Below, piece after piece: positions 1-9,166 of a DNA stretch of 64,000 bases. The position numbers and the translations under genes are program-made. This DNA comes from Phycisphaeraceae bacterium (GTDB taxonomy: Bacteria; Planctomycetota; Phycisphaerae; Phycisphaerales; Phycisphaeraceae). The notes beneath the pieces were generated by a model. It was not told where the DNA came from and did no database searches. It saw only the letters and a list, made by a program, of their open reading frames with translations. The DNA lies in contig JADZCD010000034.1 in the NCBI GenBank assembly GCA_020851735.1, positions 62,001 to 126,000 of the forward strand. The letters run 5' to 3'. How positions within the stretch are numbered: position 1 is the stretch's first letter; every line of letters begins with the position of its first letter.

Positions 1-1587
1 GGCGACGTGATCGAGCTGCACCAGGCCGGCGACGAATTCGCCTGCCGGATCGAGATGTTCGGCGACACGGTGGAGGCTATTCAGCTGATTCACCCGGTAT
101 CCGGCGAACTGCTGGCGGAAGAAAACGTGCTGTTTGTATTCCCGGCGGTGCACTATGTGGTGCCGGAGGATCAGGTGGCCAAGGCTGCGGAAGCGATCGG
201 GCAGGAACTGCAGATGCGCCTGCTCCAGCTTAAGGGCGAGGGCAAATTGCTCGAGGCCCAGCGGCTGGAAGCCCGGACGAAATACGACGTGGAAATGATC
301 CAGGAGGTGGGATTCTGCCCCGGCATTGAAAACTACGCCCGGCACTTGGACGGCCGACCCGCCGGCGCCAAGCCCTACACGCTGCTGGACTATTTCCCCG
401 ACGCCACCGGGGGCAGCTATGAGGGCGGATACGTCGACGGCTCGCGCGCCGACGTGCCCCCCGCACCCACGCGCAATCAGCCGACGGCGGGGGATCCGCG
501 CGGCGATTGGCTGCTGTTTATCGACGAGTCGCACGTGACGATTCCGCAGATGCGGGCGATGTATCACGGCGATCGCAATCGCAAACAGGTGCTGGTGGAC
601 CACGGCTTCCGCCTGCCCAGCGCTATGGACAATCGCCCGCTGCGCTTTGAGGAAATCGAACAGGTCTGGCCGCAGGTGGTATTTGTATCCGCCACGCCCG
701 CGCCGTATGAGCTGCAGAAGAGCAGCGGCGTGGTCGTCGAGCAGGTGATCCGCCCCACCGGCCTGGTGGACCCGGACATCCAAGTCGTCTCCGCGTCCAA
801 ACAGGTCGGCGACCTGATCGAGCGGGCCAAGGAGCGGGCCGCCCACGGCGAACGCACGCTGGTGATTACGCTGACCAAGCGGCTGGCCGAGGACCTGACC
901 ACCTACATGGCCGAGCAGGGATTGCGCTGCCGGTACATGCATGCGGACATTCAGACCCTCGATCGCGTGGAGATTCTGCGCGACCTGCGTTCGGGAACGT
1001 TTGACGTATTGGTGGGCGTGAACCTTCTGCGCGAGGGCCTGGACCTGCCGGAGGTCTCGCTGGTGGCCATCATGGACGCGGACAAGGCGGGATTTTTGCG
1101 TTCGACCACCAGCCTGATCCAGCAGATCGGTCGCTCCGCCCGCAACGTCAACGCCACCGTCGTGCTCTACGCCGACACTGTCACGCCGGCCATGCGGCAG
1201 GCCATGGACGAAACCCTGCGCCGCCGACGCCTGCAATTGGACTTCAACGCCGCGCACGGCATCACGCCGCAGACGATTCAAAAGGAAATCCGCCGGGGCA
1301 TGGAGCTGGAGATCAAGGCCCGCCGCACCGCCCAGGAAGCGATCCACGCCGACGAAGAGGAATTTGAGGTCACGGAATTAATCGCGGAGCTGGAAAAGGA
1401 AATGCTCCAGGCCGCGGAAAGCCTGGCCTTTGAAAAGGCGGCGGCGTTGCGCGACCGGATCATGGAGCTTAAGTCCACGCCGGACCTCGGCAAGACCACG
1501 CGGGGCGCCCTGGAAGAAAACTCCAAACCGCCGCCGGGTTCGCCGGGCACCAAGGTCATTAAGCCGCGGAAGACCAAACGCCGCTAG
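1..1587 (+). CDS. uvrB: UvrABC excinuclease subunit B, C-terminal part (5' end outside window)
   Basis: Helicase-like damage-verification subunit of nucleotide excision repair, which works with UvrA and UvrC in the cytoplasm. The frame is open from base 1, so the Walker A region and roughly the first 150 residues lie upstream. Visible family features are the DESH box (LLFIDESHVTIPQ, near bases 510-545), the EGLDLPEVSLVAIMDADK motif near 1035-1085, the IGRSARN motif VI near 1126-1146, and a C-terminal UVR coiled-coil domain (about 1390-1475) that binds UvrC. Odd: between the LLDYFPDA segment and the DESH box there is a polar, Pro/Gly-rich stretch of about 35 residues, where UvrB proteins normally have only a few residues. 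The tail after the UVR domain is a short basic extension. Identity is very secure. Confidence 0.97.
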   Translation, partial: GDVIELHQAGDEFACRIEMFGDTVEAIQLIHPVSGELLAEENVLFVFPAVHYVVPEDQVAKAAEAIGQELQMRLLQLKGEGKLLEAQRLEARTKYDVEMIQEVGFCPGIENYARHLDGRPAGAKPYTLLDYFPDATGGSYEGGYVDGSRADVPPAPTRNQPTAGDPRGDWLLFIDESHVTIPQMRAMYHGDRNRKQVLVDHGFRLPSAMDNRPLRFEEIEQVWPQVVFVSATPAPYELQKSSGVVVEQVIRPTGLVDPDIQVVSASKQVGDLIERAKERAAHGERTLVITLTKRLAEDLTTYMAEQGLRCRYMHADIQTLDRVEILRDLRSGTFDVLVGVNLLREGLDLPEVSLVAIMDADKAGFLRSTTSLIQQIGRSARNVNATVVLYADTVTPAMRQAMDETLRRRRLQLDFNAAHGITPQTIQKEIRRGMELEIKARRTAQEAIHADEEEFEVTELIAELEKEMLQAAESLAFEKAAALRDRIMELKSTPDLGKTTRGALEENSKPPPGSPGTKVIKPRKTKRR

Positions 1588-1608
1588 GCCCCGCAGCCAC
1601 GGCCAACC

Positions 1609-3750
1609 TTACGGCGTGCGCACGTATTTGTTAAAGAAATCCAAGAGACGCTGACGGGCCTCGGGACTGGAGAGGAACGGCTCGCGCGGTGTGCCGTGCC
1701 CAGCCTGGGGCAATTCGACCAAGGTGGACGGCACGCCCGCCCGCTGCAATCTCTCGTGCAACGATCGGCTAAGGGCCACGGGCACCAGATCGTCCTGCAC
1801 GCCATGCACGATCAGGAAAGGCGTGGCGGATGAGCTGACGTAAGTCACGGGGCTGGCCATGCGGGCCATTTCATGGCGTGAGGCCATGGGCCCGCCTAGA
1901 AGGCTTTCGACAAACATCCGCGTCATCGGGGAGATCGGGTCCATGGTGGCCAGGAGCGGAAAATCGACAGGGCCAAAGAAATCCGCCACGGCGGTGACGC
2001 GGCTGGACTCGTCCATGTCGTCTCCCTGGCCTTCCATGTCCATCCGCCCGGGCGTGACGCCCAACAACGCCGCCAGATGCCCGCCGGAAGAAGCGCCGAT
2101 GACGCCGATGCGCTGCGTATCCAAGTGGTACTGGTCGCCATGAGCCCGCAGCCAGCGCACGGCAGCCTTGCAGTCGTGAATCTGCGCCGGGAACGGAGCC
2201 TCATGAGCAAAGCGATATTCGATGCTGGCCAGAGCGTAGCCTTCCTTGATCAGCCAGGGCACGCCCACGTAATACTTTGAGCCTTGCGCCCACCCGCCGC
2301 CATGGATATTGAGAATCACCGGCACGGGCCGAGGCACGGAAGCGGGCGGAAGATAAATGTCCAGCAGGAGATCCACCGGGCCGTGGTTGGTCGCGGCGGT
2401 GCGATAAACCACGTCGCGAACGACCTCGACGCCCTCGGGCATGTGCGGAGGCACCGAATCGTAGGGATCAATCGCCAGCGGCTGCCGGCGAGCATGACGG
2501 TAGGCAAATGTAACGATTTCCGAATTATGCTTAGAGTTTTCCGTAGCAGCAGGTCCCGATGCGGGCGCAGCAGGTGTTTCACTTCCGGGGGCGGGGGTAC
2601 TTCCGGGGGCGGGGGCGCTTCCGGGGGCGGGGGCGGATTTTAGGTGTTCGTCGAAGAATTCGATGATGCGCTGGCGGGCCTGGGCGTTCTGGATAAATAG
2701 ATCCGAGGGATCGCCATGGCCGCCTTCGGGAATCTCCACCAGTCTGGAAAATACCCCTGCCTCGCGCAGCGCGGCATGCAGCCGGCGGCTCTGTTCCACG
2801 GGAATAATGGGGTCTTTGTCACCGTGAATGATCAGGAAAGGCGCATCGTCGCGTGTGATGTAGCTGACGGGGCTTACGGCAATCGCCAGATCCAATCGCT
2901 GCGGGATCGGCCCGCCCAAGAGAGACTCCACCGCATGGCGCGTGATGGGTGAGGGGTAGCCTTTCTCCAAAAACAGCATAAAGGCCGAGGGCCCGAAGAA
3001 ATCGCAGACCGCGGCCACGCGATCGGATTGCGCGAGGTTTTCCGCCCCCGGCTCCACTAAGGCGTCGACCCCCGCGGACGTGCCCAGCAGGGCCGCCAGA
3101 TGTCCGCCGGCCGAAGTTCCCGCCGCCCCGATGCGCTGGGGGTCGATGTTGAATTCATCCGCATGGGCGCGCAGCCAGCGCACGGCCGCTTTGGCGTCGA
3201 AAATCTGGGCGGGAAAAGTCGCCTCGTGACTGAAGCGATACTCGATGGTGGCCAGGGCGTAACCGCGTTTGACGACCCAGAGCATGCCCATGCGATGGCG
3301 GGTGCCCTCCGTCCAGCCTCCGCCGTGCAGCCAGAGAATCAGGGGGAATTTTTCGCCCGGCGGCAGGGCCTGCTCGGGCAGGTAGACGTCCATCAGCAGA
3401 TCGACCGGACCGTGGGTGGTATCCGCGGTGCGAAAGTGAATGCCGGAGATGCGCCGCATACCCGGGACCAAGGGCGGAGGCTCAGCCTCCTGAGGCAGAA
3501 TGACAGCCGGGCGCACGGAACGACTGGCCGGCTGGGTGGCACTATCGGAAGTGGAGGTTTCAGACGCGGCAGGTTGTGATCCAGGAGAACGGGCAGAAGA
3601 ACTGGCATCATCGGTCATCGCGGACTCCGCGGGATTCGCAGCACCCAAAGTAGCTGGCACAAAAGCATGAACTGCAAACCACCCCGCCTCCATGGTAAGG
3701 ACAGCCAAGAAGACCATAACGCTTAAGCTGTAGCTAATGCGCTTATACAT
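1609..3750 (-). CDS. exported tandem alpha/beta-hydrolase (two esterase domains in one chain)
   Basis: A 713-residue protein with an N-terminal hydrophobic signal segment (residues about 5-30) and two homologous carboxylesterase/BD-FAE-like domains. Domain 1 has the oxyanion motif HGGGW at about 142-146, the nucleophile motif GTSAGG at 211-216, an Asp in HGDKD near 309 and a His in GGHGD near 344. Domain 2 repeats all of these: HGGGW at about 483-487, GASSGG at 552-557, HGVQDD, and AGHG near the end. Both sets of catalytic residues look intact. The domains are joined by a linker of near-identical hexapeptides (APGSAP type) encoded by three 18-bp repeats. Likely acts on ester-linked polysaccharide substituents or small esters outside the cytoplasm, but the substrate cannot be read from sequence. 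Convergent with uvrB, with a 21-base gap. Confidence 0.88.
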   Translation of the reverse strand: MYKRISYSLSVMVFLAVLTMEAGWFAVHAFVPATLGAANPAESAMTDDASSSARSPGSQPAASETSTSDSATQPASRSVRPAVILPQEAEPPPLVPGMRRISGIHFRTADTTHGPVDLLMDVYLPEQALPPGEKFPLILWLHGGGWTEGTRHRMGMLWVVKRGYALATIEYRFSHEATFPAQIFDAKAAVRWLRAHADEFNIDPQRIGAAGTSAGGHLAALLGTSAGVDALVEPGAENLAQSDRVAAVCDFFGPSAFMLFLEKGYPSPITRHAVESLLGGPIPQRLDLAIAVSPVSYITRDDAPFLIIHGDKDPIIPVEQSRRLHAALREAGVFSRLVEIPEGGHGDPSDLFIQNAQARQRIIEFFDEHLKSAPAPGSAPAPGSTPAPGSETPAAPASGPAATENSKHNSEIVTFAYRHARRQPLAIDPYDSVPPHMPEGVEVVRDVVYRTAATNHGPVDLLLDIYLPPASVPRPVPVILNIHGGGWAQGSKYYVGVPWLIKEGYALASIEYRFAHEAPFPAQIHDCKAAVRWLRAHGDQYHLDTQRIGVIGASSGGHLAALLGVTPGRMDMEGQGDDMDESSRVTAVADFFGPVDFPLLATMDPISPMTRMFVESLLGGPMASRHEMARMASPVTYVSSSATPFLIVHGVQDDLVPVALSRSLHERLQRAGVPSTLVELPQAGHGTPREPFLSSPEARQRLLDFFNKYVRTP
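2581..2634. repeat. three 18-bp tandem repeats in the esterase linker
   Basis: Three consecutive copies of an 18-bp unit (ACTTCCGGGGGCGGGGGT and close variants) at 2581-2598, 2599-2616 and 2617-2634. They are in frame in the minus-strand esterase gene and encode an Ala/Pro/Gly/Ser hexapeptide linker between the two hydrolase domains. The core CTTCCGGGGGC is the same short unit found in the Fur tail, near the cox genes, and inside actB, the serine protease and the FG-GAP gene. Confidence 0.85.
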
Positions 3751-4142
3751 GGATCAGTCGGGATTGTCGTGACTTTCCCAAGGACGGTCAAACCTTGCCA
3801 AAAGGTCATGACATGCTCGTCAGGCAAGGCGGCCGTCCATGCCAGATGCGGGCCGATGACCATGCGTCTGCACCGGGCTGACCAGCCACCGATACCTGAT
3901 CGCCTACGAAGACATCTTCCGACAACCACGACTTCTGACGCATGCTTCCCGGCCGAGCCGCAACTACCGCATGTGCGCGTCTGCCATTGAATTAGCGATG
4001 ATCACGTCGTAATCGCTCGGTGACCTGGCTCCCGACTGATGCGCCCGGATTGGCCAATCCGCCGGCCAATCGGACACTTCCCACTCTCTTACCGGCCGTA
4101 ACTCCACTTAAGAGCGCAAAATCCGTTTGCACTCGCCGGGGG
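3751..4142. other. intergenic region with a 16-bp perfect palindrome
   Basis: About 390 bases between two minus-strand genes; no convincing gene. At 4046-4061 there is a perfect palindrome (CGGATTGGCCAATCCG), followed directly by a partial inverted echo (CCGGCCAATCGG). It lies downstream of the 4143-7292 gene and upstream of the esterase, so it could be a terminator without a T-tract or a regulator site. No further promoter elements could be assigned with confidence. Confidence 0.4.
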
Positions 4143-7100
4143 TCAGTTCTTCTTGAAGATCCCGCTGTCGGGAAAGATCCGCTGGCCCTTGGCGAGCACG
4201 GCGTCGGCGTCGGCCGATCGACCCAGGTTCTCATAGGCGGTGGCCAGCAAGCGATAAACCTTGGACTCGATGTCCGGCTTAAAGCGCACGACAAACTCGA
4301 GCATCTCCCGCGCGCCTTCCCAATCCTTCCGCTCCACGAGCATCTCGCCCAAGTGACGGTGGGCCGCATAGCTGTAGGGCTCCACCGTTAAGAGTTGACG
4401 AAAATACTTTTCCGCCGCGGGGTAATCCCGCATTTTGACGCAAATTTCCGCCGATAATCGCAGGTCGCCGGCATCAGCCTGACCCTTCACGGCCGCCATC
4501 TGGGAGCGAATCTCCAAAGCGCTGGCATAGTTTTCGCGCTCCCGCTCGAGCTGGAAGAGTCCATCCAGCGCCGCCAGGTCCTTCGGCCTGTGCGTCAGCA
4601 CCTGGCGGAACATCCGTTCGGCGGTCAGGAAATTGCGCTGCTTGAAGGCGACGGCGCCGATTTCCTGTACGGCGTCCAGAGAATCGGGGTCTAACTCAAG
4701 GGCGCGGTTAAAGTAGACCATCGCGGCATCGAATTGGCCGCGTGCGGCCAGCGCTCGGCCGCGAACCAGGGCCAGCGCGGCCGAGTCGGGCGCCTCGGAC
4801 AGTCCGCGCAAAAACTTCTCGGCATCGTCGAGCTCCGCGAGCTTCACGAGCGTTTCCGCCGCGGCCAGCAGCGCCACGTTCGGATCCTCAATCCGCACAT
4901 CCCTGGGCCAGGCCGAAGTCCGCTGCGCCCAGACCAGATCGCGAATCTTGCTTTCCATCCCCTTGGCCAACAGCGCCAGCGGAGCGTTGTATTCCAGGCG
5001 GGTGTGGTCATCGGTATTCTTAGGCACCGCGCCGATGAGCTTGCGCACGTCCACATCGTCCAAGCGATGGAACGCCAGGAGTCCTTCCGGGCGACTCATC
5101 CCCAAGCGCTTAAAGTCCGCTTGCAGCGGGGGATGGTCCCAGACCGCGCGCAGGTGATCGAACGTGAACGGCTCGGGGTCGGTTTGCCCGACCAGCAGAT
5201 AGTCCACCCATTCCCCGCGCCAGAGCGTGGCCTTGGCAAAATGAGCGGTGAGCGTGTTCAAGACCATGCGGAAATCTTCGGGAAACAGCGAGTAAGCCTG
5301 CACCCATTGCACAAAGATGCCGCCGGGCGCCAGGCGAGCGCGGGCTTCGCGGTAATACTCGTCGGTAAAGAGCGTGGCCACGCCCGCGATCCACGGGTTC
5401 GACGGTTCGGAGATAATCAAATCGTATTGGGCACGCGTGGTCAGCAGGAAGCTGCGGGCGTCTTCGAGCACCACTTTGACGCGCGGGTCATGCAAGACGC
5501 CGTGATTGAGCGATTCCAGCAGCGGGGCGGCGCGAATCACGGCCGGTTCAATCTCCACCACCGTAATCTCTTCCACGTCCGGATAGGCCGCCACGGCAGC
5601 CACGGTCATGCCGCTGCCGAAACCGATCACCAGCACACGCTTAGGATGCGGATGCAGCGCCGCGCCGACGTGCCCAAGCAGCAGTTGGGTCAGCAGGTCC
5701 TGATTGGAGGCGTCCACTTTCCCATTGGTGCGCTGACTTAAATAGCCCTCGGAACGTACTACCGAAATATTCGCGTTTAAGCCGTCTTCGGCGAACACCA
5801 CGTCGTTCTGGCCCGCCATTTCCGAAAGCGTCAGCTTCTGATTATGCAGTTCCAGGTACAGCACCGCATTAAAAACAGCCAAGTCGCGATTGAAGAACAT
5901 GCCCGACACCGCCACCCAGCCCATCAGCAGCAAGAGGACGGCCTGCAAGCCCACGCTGGCCAGTCTTCGCGGCACCCGCCGCCAGACCAGCAGCAGGGCC
6001 AGCAGCAGATTAGCCGCCGCGGCCAGCCCCACCATGCGAAAACTTCCCAAGAGCGGCACCAGCCAGAAGCCAGCCAAGACGGCGCCAGCGATGGCCCCCA
6101 GGGTATTGGCGGCATATGCCCGCCCGACCGCGGCCCCGTGCCCCTGGGCGTCCGGCCGACCGGCGATCAGCAGCGTCACCACGGGAAAATTGAATCCAAA
6201 CACCAGCGCCGTCGGCAGCATCGCCAGCGCGCTGACGCAAAACTGCAGCTTCAAGAGGTCGACGTAGCTCACGTCTTTGCCGCCCAGGAACTGGGGCACC
6301 AATTCCGGCATGCGCTGAAAAAACACGATAAACGCCAGCGCCGCCAGGGCTGTGGCGGTCTGCGTCACCGCATACGTCCCCAGGGTGACTTTGCCCCGCA
6401 GCGATATCCATATCTCAAAGGCCAAGCTGCCCAGCACAATGCCGACCAGAAACGTGCCCAACATCAACGTGAACGCGTACGTGGAACTGCCGATGGTCGT
6501 GGCTAAAAGTCGCGTCCAGCAGACTTCGTAGATAATCGCGGTGGCCCCCACCACCATGAACGTCGCCAGGAGAAACGTCTCCGTCGCCGAGCGCTGCGGC
6601 CCGCCGGGTTTAACCGCATCGGGCGCCGGCGCCGGCGCGACGCTCTGGACCTTGCGTGACAGCACCAAGGCGATTACGCCGGCAAGAATGTTAAGCCCCA
6701 CCGCTACCGCCACCGTCCGCCGCAAGCCATACGTGGGGATCAGCCAGAAGCCCGAGCCAAACGTCCCCGCTACCGCCCCCAGCGTGTTCACCCAATACAA
6801 CCGACTCACGCGCGAGCCCAGCTCCTCGGACGTGCGCGTCACGCCTTTAACCAGGATCGGCAGCGTGCCCCCCATCAAGAAAGTCGGCAGCAGCAGAACG
6901 ATCGCAGCGCCCACAAAACGCAGGCCCACCAGCGCCACCCCCGAGCCGCTCAACGCGGAATACGTTTCCACGTACAGCGCATGAACCCCCGCCAGCCCAA
7001 CCAGCGAAAGTGCGCCGCTGACGGCCACCGCCAATTCGACCCAGCCATAGAGAGCAATGGCGTTACGGCGCGACTCCGCCCAGCGCCCCAAGAGCGCGCT

Positions 7101-7292
7101 GCCCAGCGCCAGCCCGCCCATGAACACCGCCAGCACCGTGGCTGTGGCGTAAACCGTGTTGCCGAAGATCAGACCAAGAGATTTACCCCACGCCACCTGA
7201 TAGACCAGCCCCGCGGCACCGGAAAGAACAAAACAGAGGGAAATCCCATAGAAAAGCAGTTGACCGATGGTGTCTTTGGTTTTCACACTCAA
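4143..7292 (-). CDS. MFS-like / spermidine-synthase-like methyltransferase-fold / TPR fusion protein
   Basis: A 1049-residue membrane protein in three parts. Residues 1 to about 460 contain many hydrophobic segments arranged as two MFS-like halves, each with a MGGTLPILVKG-type or FGFNFPVVT-type motif. Residues about 520-740 form a spermidine/spermine-synthase-like Rossmann domain, with the nucleotide-binding motif VLVIGFGSGMT near residue 550 and the SEPSNPWIAGVATLFTDEYY segment. Residues about 800-1049 form TPR repeats. This architecture is common in planctomycetes, deltaproteobacteria and acidobacteria as 'fused MFS/spermidine synthase', and its reaction is not established. Aminopropyl transfer should not be assumed. 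The first codon is TTG at 7292, or GTG two codons later; neither has a clear ribosome-binding site. Confidence 0.85.
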   Translation of the reverse strand: MSVKTKDTIGQLLFYGISLCFVLSGAAGLVYQVAWGKSLGLIFGNTVYATATVLAVFMGGLALGSALLGRWAESRRNAIALYGWVELAVAVSGALSLVGLAGVHALYVETYSALSGSGVALVGLRFVGAAIVLLLPTFLMGGTLPILVKGVTRTSEELGSRVSRLYWVNTLGAVAGTFGSGFWLIPTYGLRRTVAVAVGLNILAGVIALVLSRKVQSVAPAPAPDAVKPGGPQRSATETFLLATFMVVGATAIIYEVCWTRLLATTIGSSTYAFTLMLGTFLVGIVLGSLAFEIWISLRGKVTLGTYAVTQTATALAALAFIVFFQRMPELVPQFLGGKDVSYVDLLKLQFCVSALAMLPTALVFGFNFPVVTLLIAGRPDAQGHGAAVGRAYAANTLGAIAGAVLAGFWLVPLLGSFRMVGLAAAANLLLALLLVWRRVPRRLASVGLQAVLLLLMGWVAVSGMFFNRDLAVFNAVLYLELHNQKLTLSEMAGQNDVVFAEDGLNANISVVRSEGYLSQRTNGKVDASNQDLLTQLLLGHVGAALHPHPKRVLVIGFGSGMTVAAVAAYPDVEEITVVEIEPAVIRAAPLLESLNHGVLHDPRVKVVLEDARSFLLTTRAQYDLIISEPSNPWIAGVATLFTDEYYREARARLAPGGIFVQWVQAYSLFPEDFRMVLNTLTAHFAKATLWRGEWVDYLLVGQTDPEPFTFDHLRAVWDHPPLQADFKRLGMSRPEGLLAFHRLDDVDVRKLIGAVPKNTDDHTRLEYNAPLALLAKGMESKIRDLVWAQRTSAWPRDVRIEDPNVALLAAAETLVKLAELDDAEKFLRGLSEAPDSAALALVRGRALAARGQFDAAMVYFNRALELDPDSLDAVQEIGAVAFKQRNFLTAERMFRQVLTHRPKDLAALDGLFQLERERENYASALEIRSQMAAVKGQADAGDLRLSAEICVKMRDYPAAEKYFRQLLTVEPYSYAAHRHLGEMLVERKDWEGAREMLEFVVRFKPDIESKVYRLLATAYENLGRSADADAVLAKGQRIFPDSGIFKKN

Positions 7293-7461
7293 AAGGTAGT
7301 GGCCCAGGCCGCGCGCGTCAACTACTGATGGAGAATACGGTTATACGGGGTCCAGGGGCAAGTATTAATAGCCCATTAACCGGACATCTGATGGCGGATT
7401 GGCCCCCATCCCTCAGCCCAAGGGCCACCGCTATAAGCGGCAACCCCAGGGCGATCTCGCC

Positions 7462-7632
7462 CTACTTCTGCTGCTTCTCCTTCCCCCGTTTACGTTCATT
7501 AGCTGCCTTGCGCAACAGAAACTCAATCTGCCCGTTGACGCTGCGCAGCTCCGCCGCCGCCCATTTCTCCAGTTCGTCCCAGAGATCCGGCGGGATGCGC
7601 AGCAAAAATGGTTTGCGCTCTTGGCTGGGCAT
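7462..7632 (-). CDS. small ribbon-helix-helix (Arc-like) protein, 56 aa
   Basis: A 56-residue ORF starting ATG at 7632 and ending TAG at 7462-7464. The sequence begins MPSQERKPFLLRIPPDLWDE and continues with an amphipathic helix (LEKWAAAELRSVNGQIEFLL) and a basic Lys/Arg-rich tail. The pattern of a short beta strand (PFLLRIP) followed by two helices matches Arc/MetJ-type ribbon-helix-helix DNA-binding proteins. It begins six bases after the stop of the SPFH gene and is almost certainly cotranscribed with it. It may bind the palindromes in the promoter upstream of the SPFH gene (inference from arrangement only). Confidence 0.75.
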   Translation of the reverse strand: MPSQERKPFLLRIPPDLWDELEKWAAAELRSVNGQIEFLLRKAANERKRGKEKQQK

Positions 7633-7638
7633 AGTGCA

Positions 7639-8658
7639 TTATTGATACAGCGTGCCGGTGTTGATCACCGGGGACACTTCGGTTTCGCCGCAGAGGACCA
7701 CCAGCAGGTTGCTGACCATCGCCGCCTTGCGTTCATTGTCCAGTTCCACCACAGCCTTTTCCGCCAGTTCCCGCAGGGCCATCTCGACCATGCTCACCGC
7801 CCCGTGCACGATTTTCTGCCGGGCCGCGATGACCGCCTCCGCCTGCTGCCGCCGCAACATCGCCTGGGCGATTTCCGGGGCGTAGGCCAAATGCGTCAGG
7901 CGGGCTTCCTCAATAATAACGCCCGTCTTTTCCAGGCGCACTTCCAGTTCCCTTTTCAAGGCTCCCGCCACTTCGTCGGCACTTTCGCGCAGCGTCGGCT
8001 CGTGCTCCTCGCCGCGGTCGTAGGCATACAGGCTGGCAATGTGGCGAATGGCTGACTCGCTCTGGATGTGGACGTAGTTTTCGTAGTCGTCCACGTCGAA
8101 AGCCGCCTTGGCTGTGTCCTCCACCCGCCAGACCACCACCGCGGCGATTTCAATCGGGTTGCCGCGCTTGTCGTTGACCTTAAGCCTGTCGCTGTTGAAG
8201 TTGCGGGCCCGCAGAGAAATCTTAGCGCTCAGCGAACGGTGCATGGCGTTGCGTAAGGCCATCGACGTCTGGGCCGCCTTAAGCGCCTCGGGCGGCACGC
8301 TGCCCGGCGGCAGGGGAATGCGGGCCCGCACCCGGGCGTAAAGCGGATTGGCCCACCAGAACCCGCTCCGCCGCACCGTGCCCTTATAGGCGCCAAAGAG
8401 AATCAGCACCCTCGCCTCATTGGGCTGGAGCGTAAAGTGCCCGCAAAGCAGCATGATCGCTGCCCCGCCCAGCAGCACCGCCGGGATCAGCCGCAGAAGC
8501 ACGGTCGGATCCTCCGCGCGAATGGTTCGAACCACAATCAAAACAATCCACGCCACCGCCCCCAAGAGCAGGATCAAGTTGACGACCAGCATGAACCAGC
8601 CGCTGACCGCCCCCACTTGCCTTTCACTGCTCGCCGATCGGACAGGATTTGCGCTCAT
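7639..8658 (-). CDS. SPFH/band 7 domain membrane protein
   Basis: A 339-residue protein. I start it at ATG 8658 rather than further upstream because GAGGAGG sits eight bases before this ATG. Two hydrophobic segments (residues about 15-43 and 52-70) precede a band 7/SPFH domain: the segment [19 protein letters not shown], then [20 protein letters not shown], then a long Ala/Glu/Arg-rich helix ([20 protein letters not shown]). SPFH proteins oligomerise on membranes and organise membrane domains or proteases. This one is of the slipin/prohibitin-like class; its precise role is unknown. It forms a two-gene unit with the ribbon-helix-helix protein downstream. Confidence 0.85.
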   Translation of the reverse strand: MSANPVRSASSERQVGAVSGWFMLVVNLILLLGAVAWIVLIVVRTIRAEDPTVLLRLIPAVLLGGAAIMLLCGHFTLQPNEARVLILFGAYKGTVRRSGFWWANPLYARVRARIPLPPGSVPPEALKAAQTSMALRNAMHRSLSAKISLRARNFNSDRLKVNDKRGNPIEIAAVVVWRVEDTAKAAFDVDDYENYVHIQSESAIRHIASLYAYDRGEEHEPTLRESADEVAGALKRELEVRLEKTGVIIEEARLTHLAYAPEIAQAMLRRQQAEAVIAARQKIVHGAVSMVEMALRELAEKAVVELDNERKAAMVSNLLVVLCGETEVSPVINTGTLYQ

Positions 8659-8675
8659 GGACCTTAACCTCCTCA

Positions 8676-8715
8676 GGTGATATTTATATGATATCACATA
8701 GCTATCACCAGTCAA
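8676..8715 (-). promoter_or_regulatory. promoter with overlapping TGATA palindromes, SPFH/RHH unit
   Basis: Minus-strand elements: -35 TTGACT (8710-8715), 16-base spacer, -10 TATCAT (8688-8693), placing the transcription start about 20 bases before the ATG at 8658. Two perfect 8-bp palindromes, TGATATCA (8689-8696) and ATAGCTAT (8698-8705), lie inside the promoter, and an outer GGTGATA/TATCACC pair spans 8676-8709. A repressor bound here would cover the promoter. Autoregulation by the 56-aa protein, or control by a GntR-type factor, are both possible. Confidence 0.6.
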
Positions 8716-9166
8716 GCCAAATTGCCGCGTGATTCGCGGATCGACTCGAAACCCAGCCGACGCCAATTCGGCCAGCGCTCGCTATCGGAGATGGCTGAAC
8801 TTACCACCTGTTGATTTGGAGGGATGGAAAAGCCGCCAGGAGGGCCTGATGTCGCAAGACACATATTGTTTGCCGCAAGATTTCTAAAAAACATCTTGAC
8901 AAACTAATTGAGCAATGCGTATAACACATTAATAAGACTATTATGTCTTTCTATAGTCATTCTGAGACGTTCGGATTAGTGCAGTGCTGGCTTCCATTCG
9001 CATTGAGCATTGAGTCTGTCCTGCTCTTGCTGGTGACTAGTGTCAGGTAACCGTTCACATCGTCACTCCAAAAAGACCAAGCCAATACTTGCCCTCGTCA
9101 GGCTTAGGGCAATGCCAACTTCCCTTTGAATGCCGGCGCTCATATCGAAAGCCGGGGAGACAAAAC
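8716..9166. other. divergent intergenic region and long leader of the pentapeptide gene
   Basis: About 450 bases between the SPFH promoter and the pentapeptide-repeat gene. It contains a good + strand promoter (listed separately) and then a leader of about 235 bases without a recognisable gene or riboswitch. Short ORFs here have no coding features. Confidence 0.4.
8896..8925 (+). promoter_or_regulatory. sigma-70-like promoter for the pentapeptide-repeat gene
   Basis: Consensus -35 TTGACA at 8896-8901, an 18-base spacer and -10 TATAAC at 8920-8925, in an AT-rich island within GC-rich DNA. The downstream gene begins at 9167, implying a 5' leader of about 235 bases. Confidence 0.6.

Noticed and set aside
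4143-7292. Annotating the fusion protein as a spermidine synthase enzyme
   Set aside because: The Rossmann motif is present, but membrane-fused members of this group have no demonstrated aminopropyltransferase activity; only the fold is claimed.
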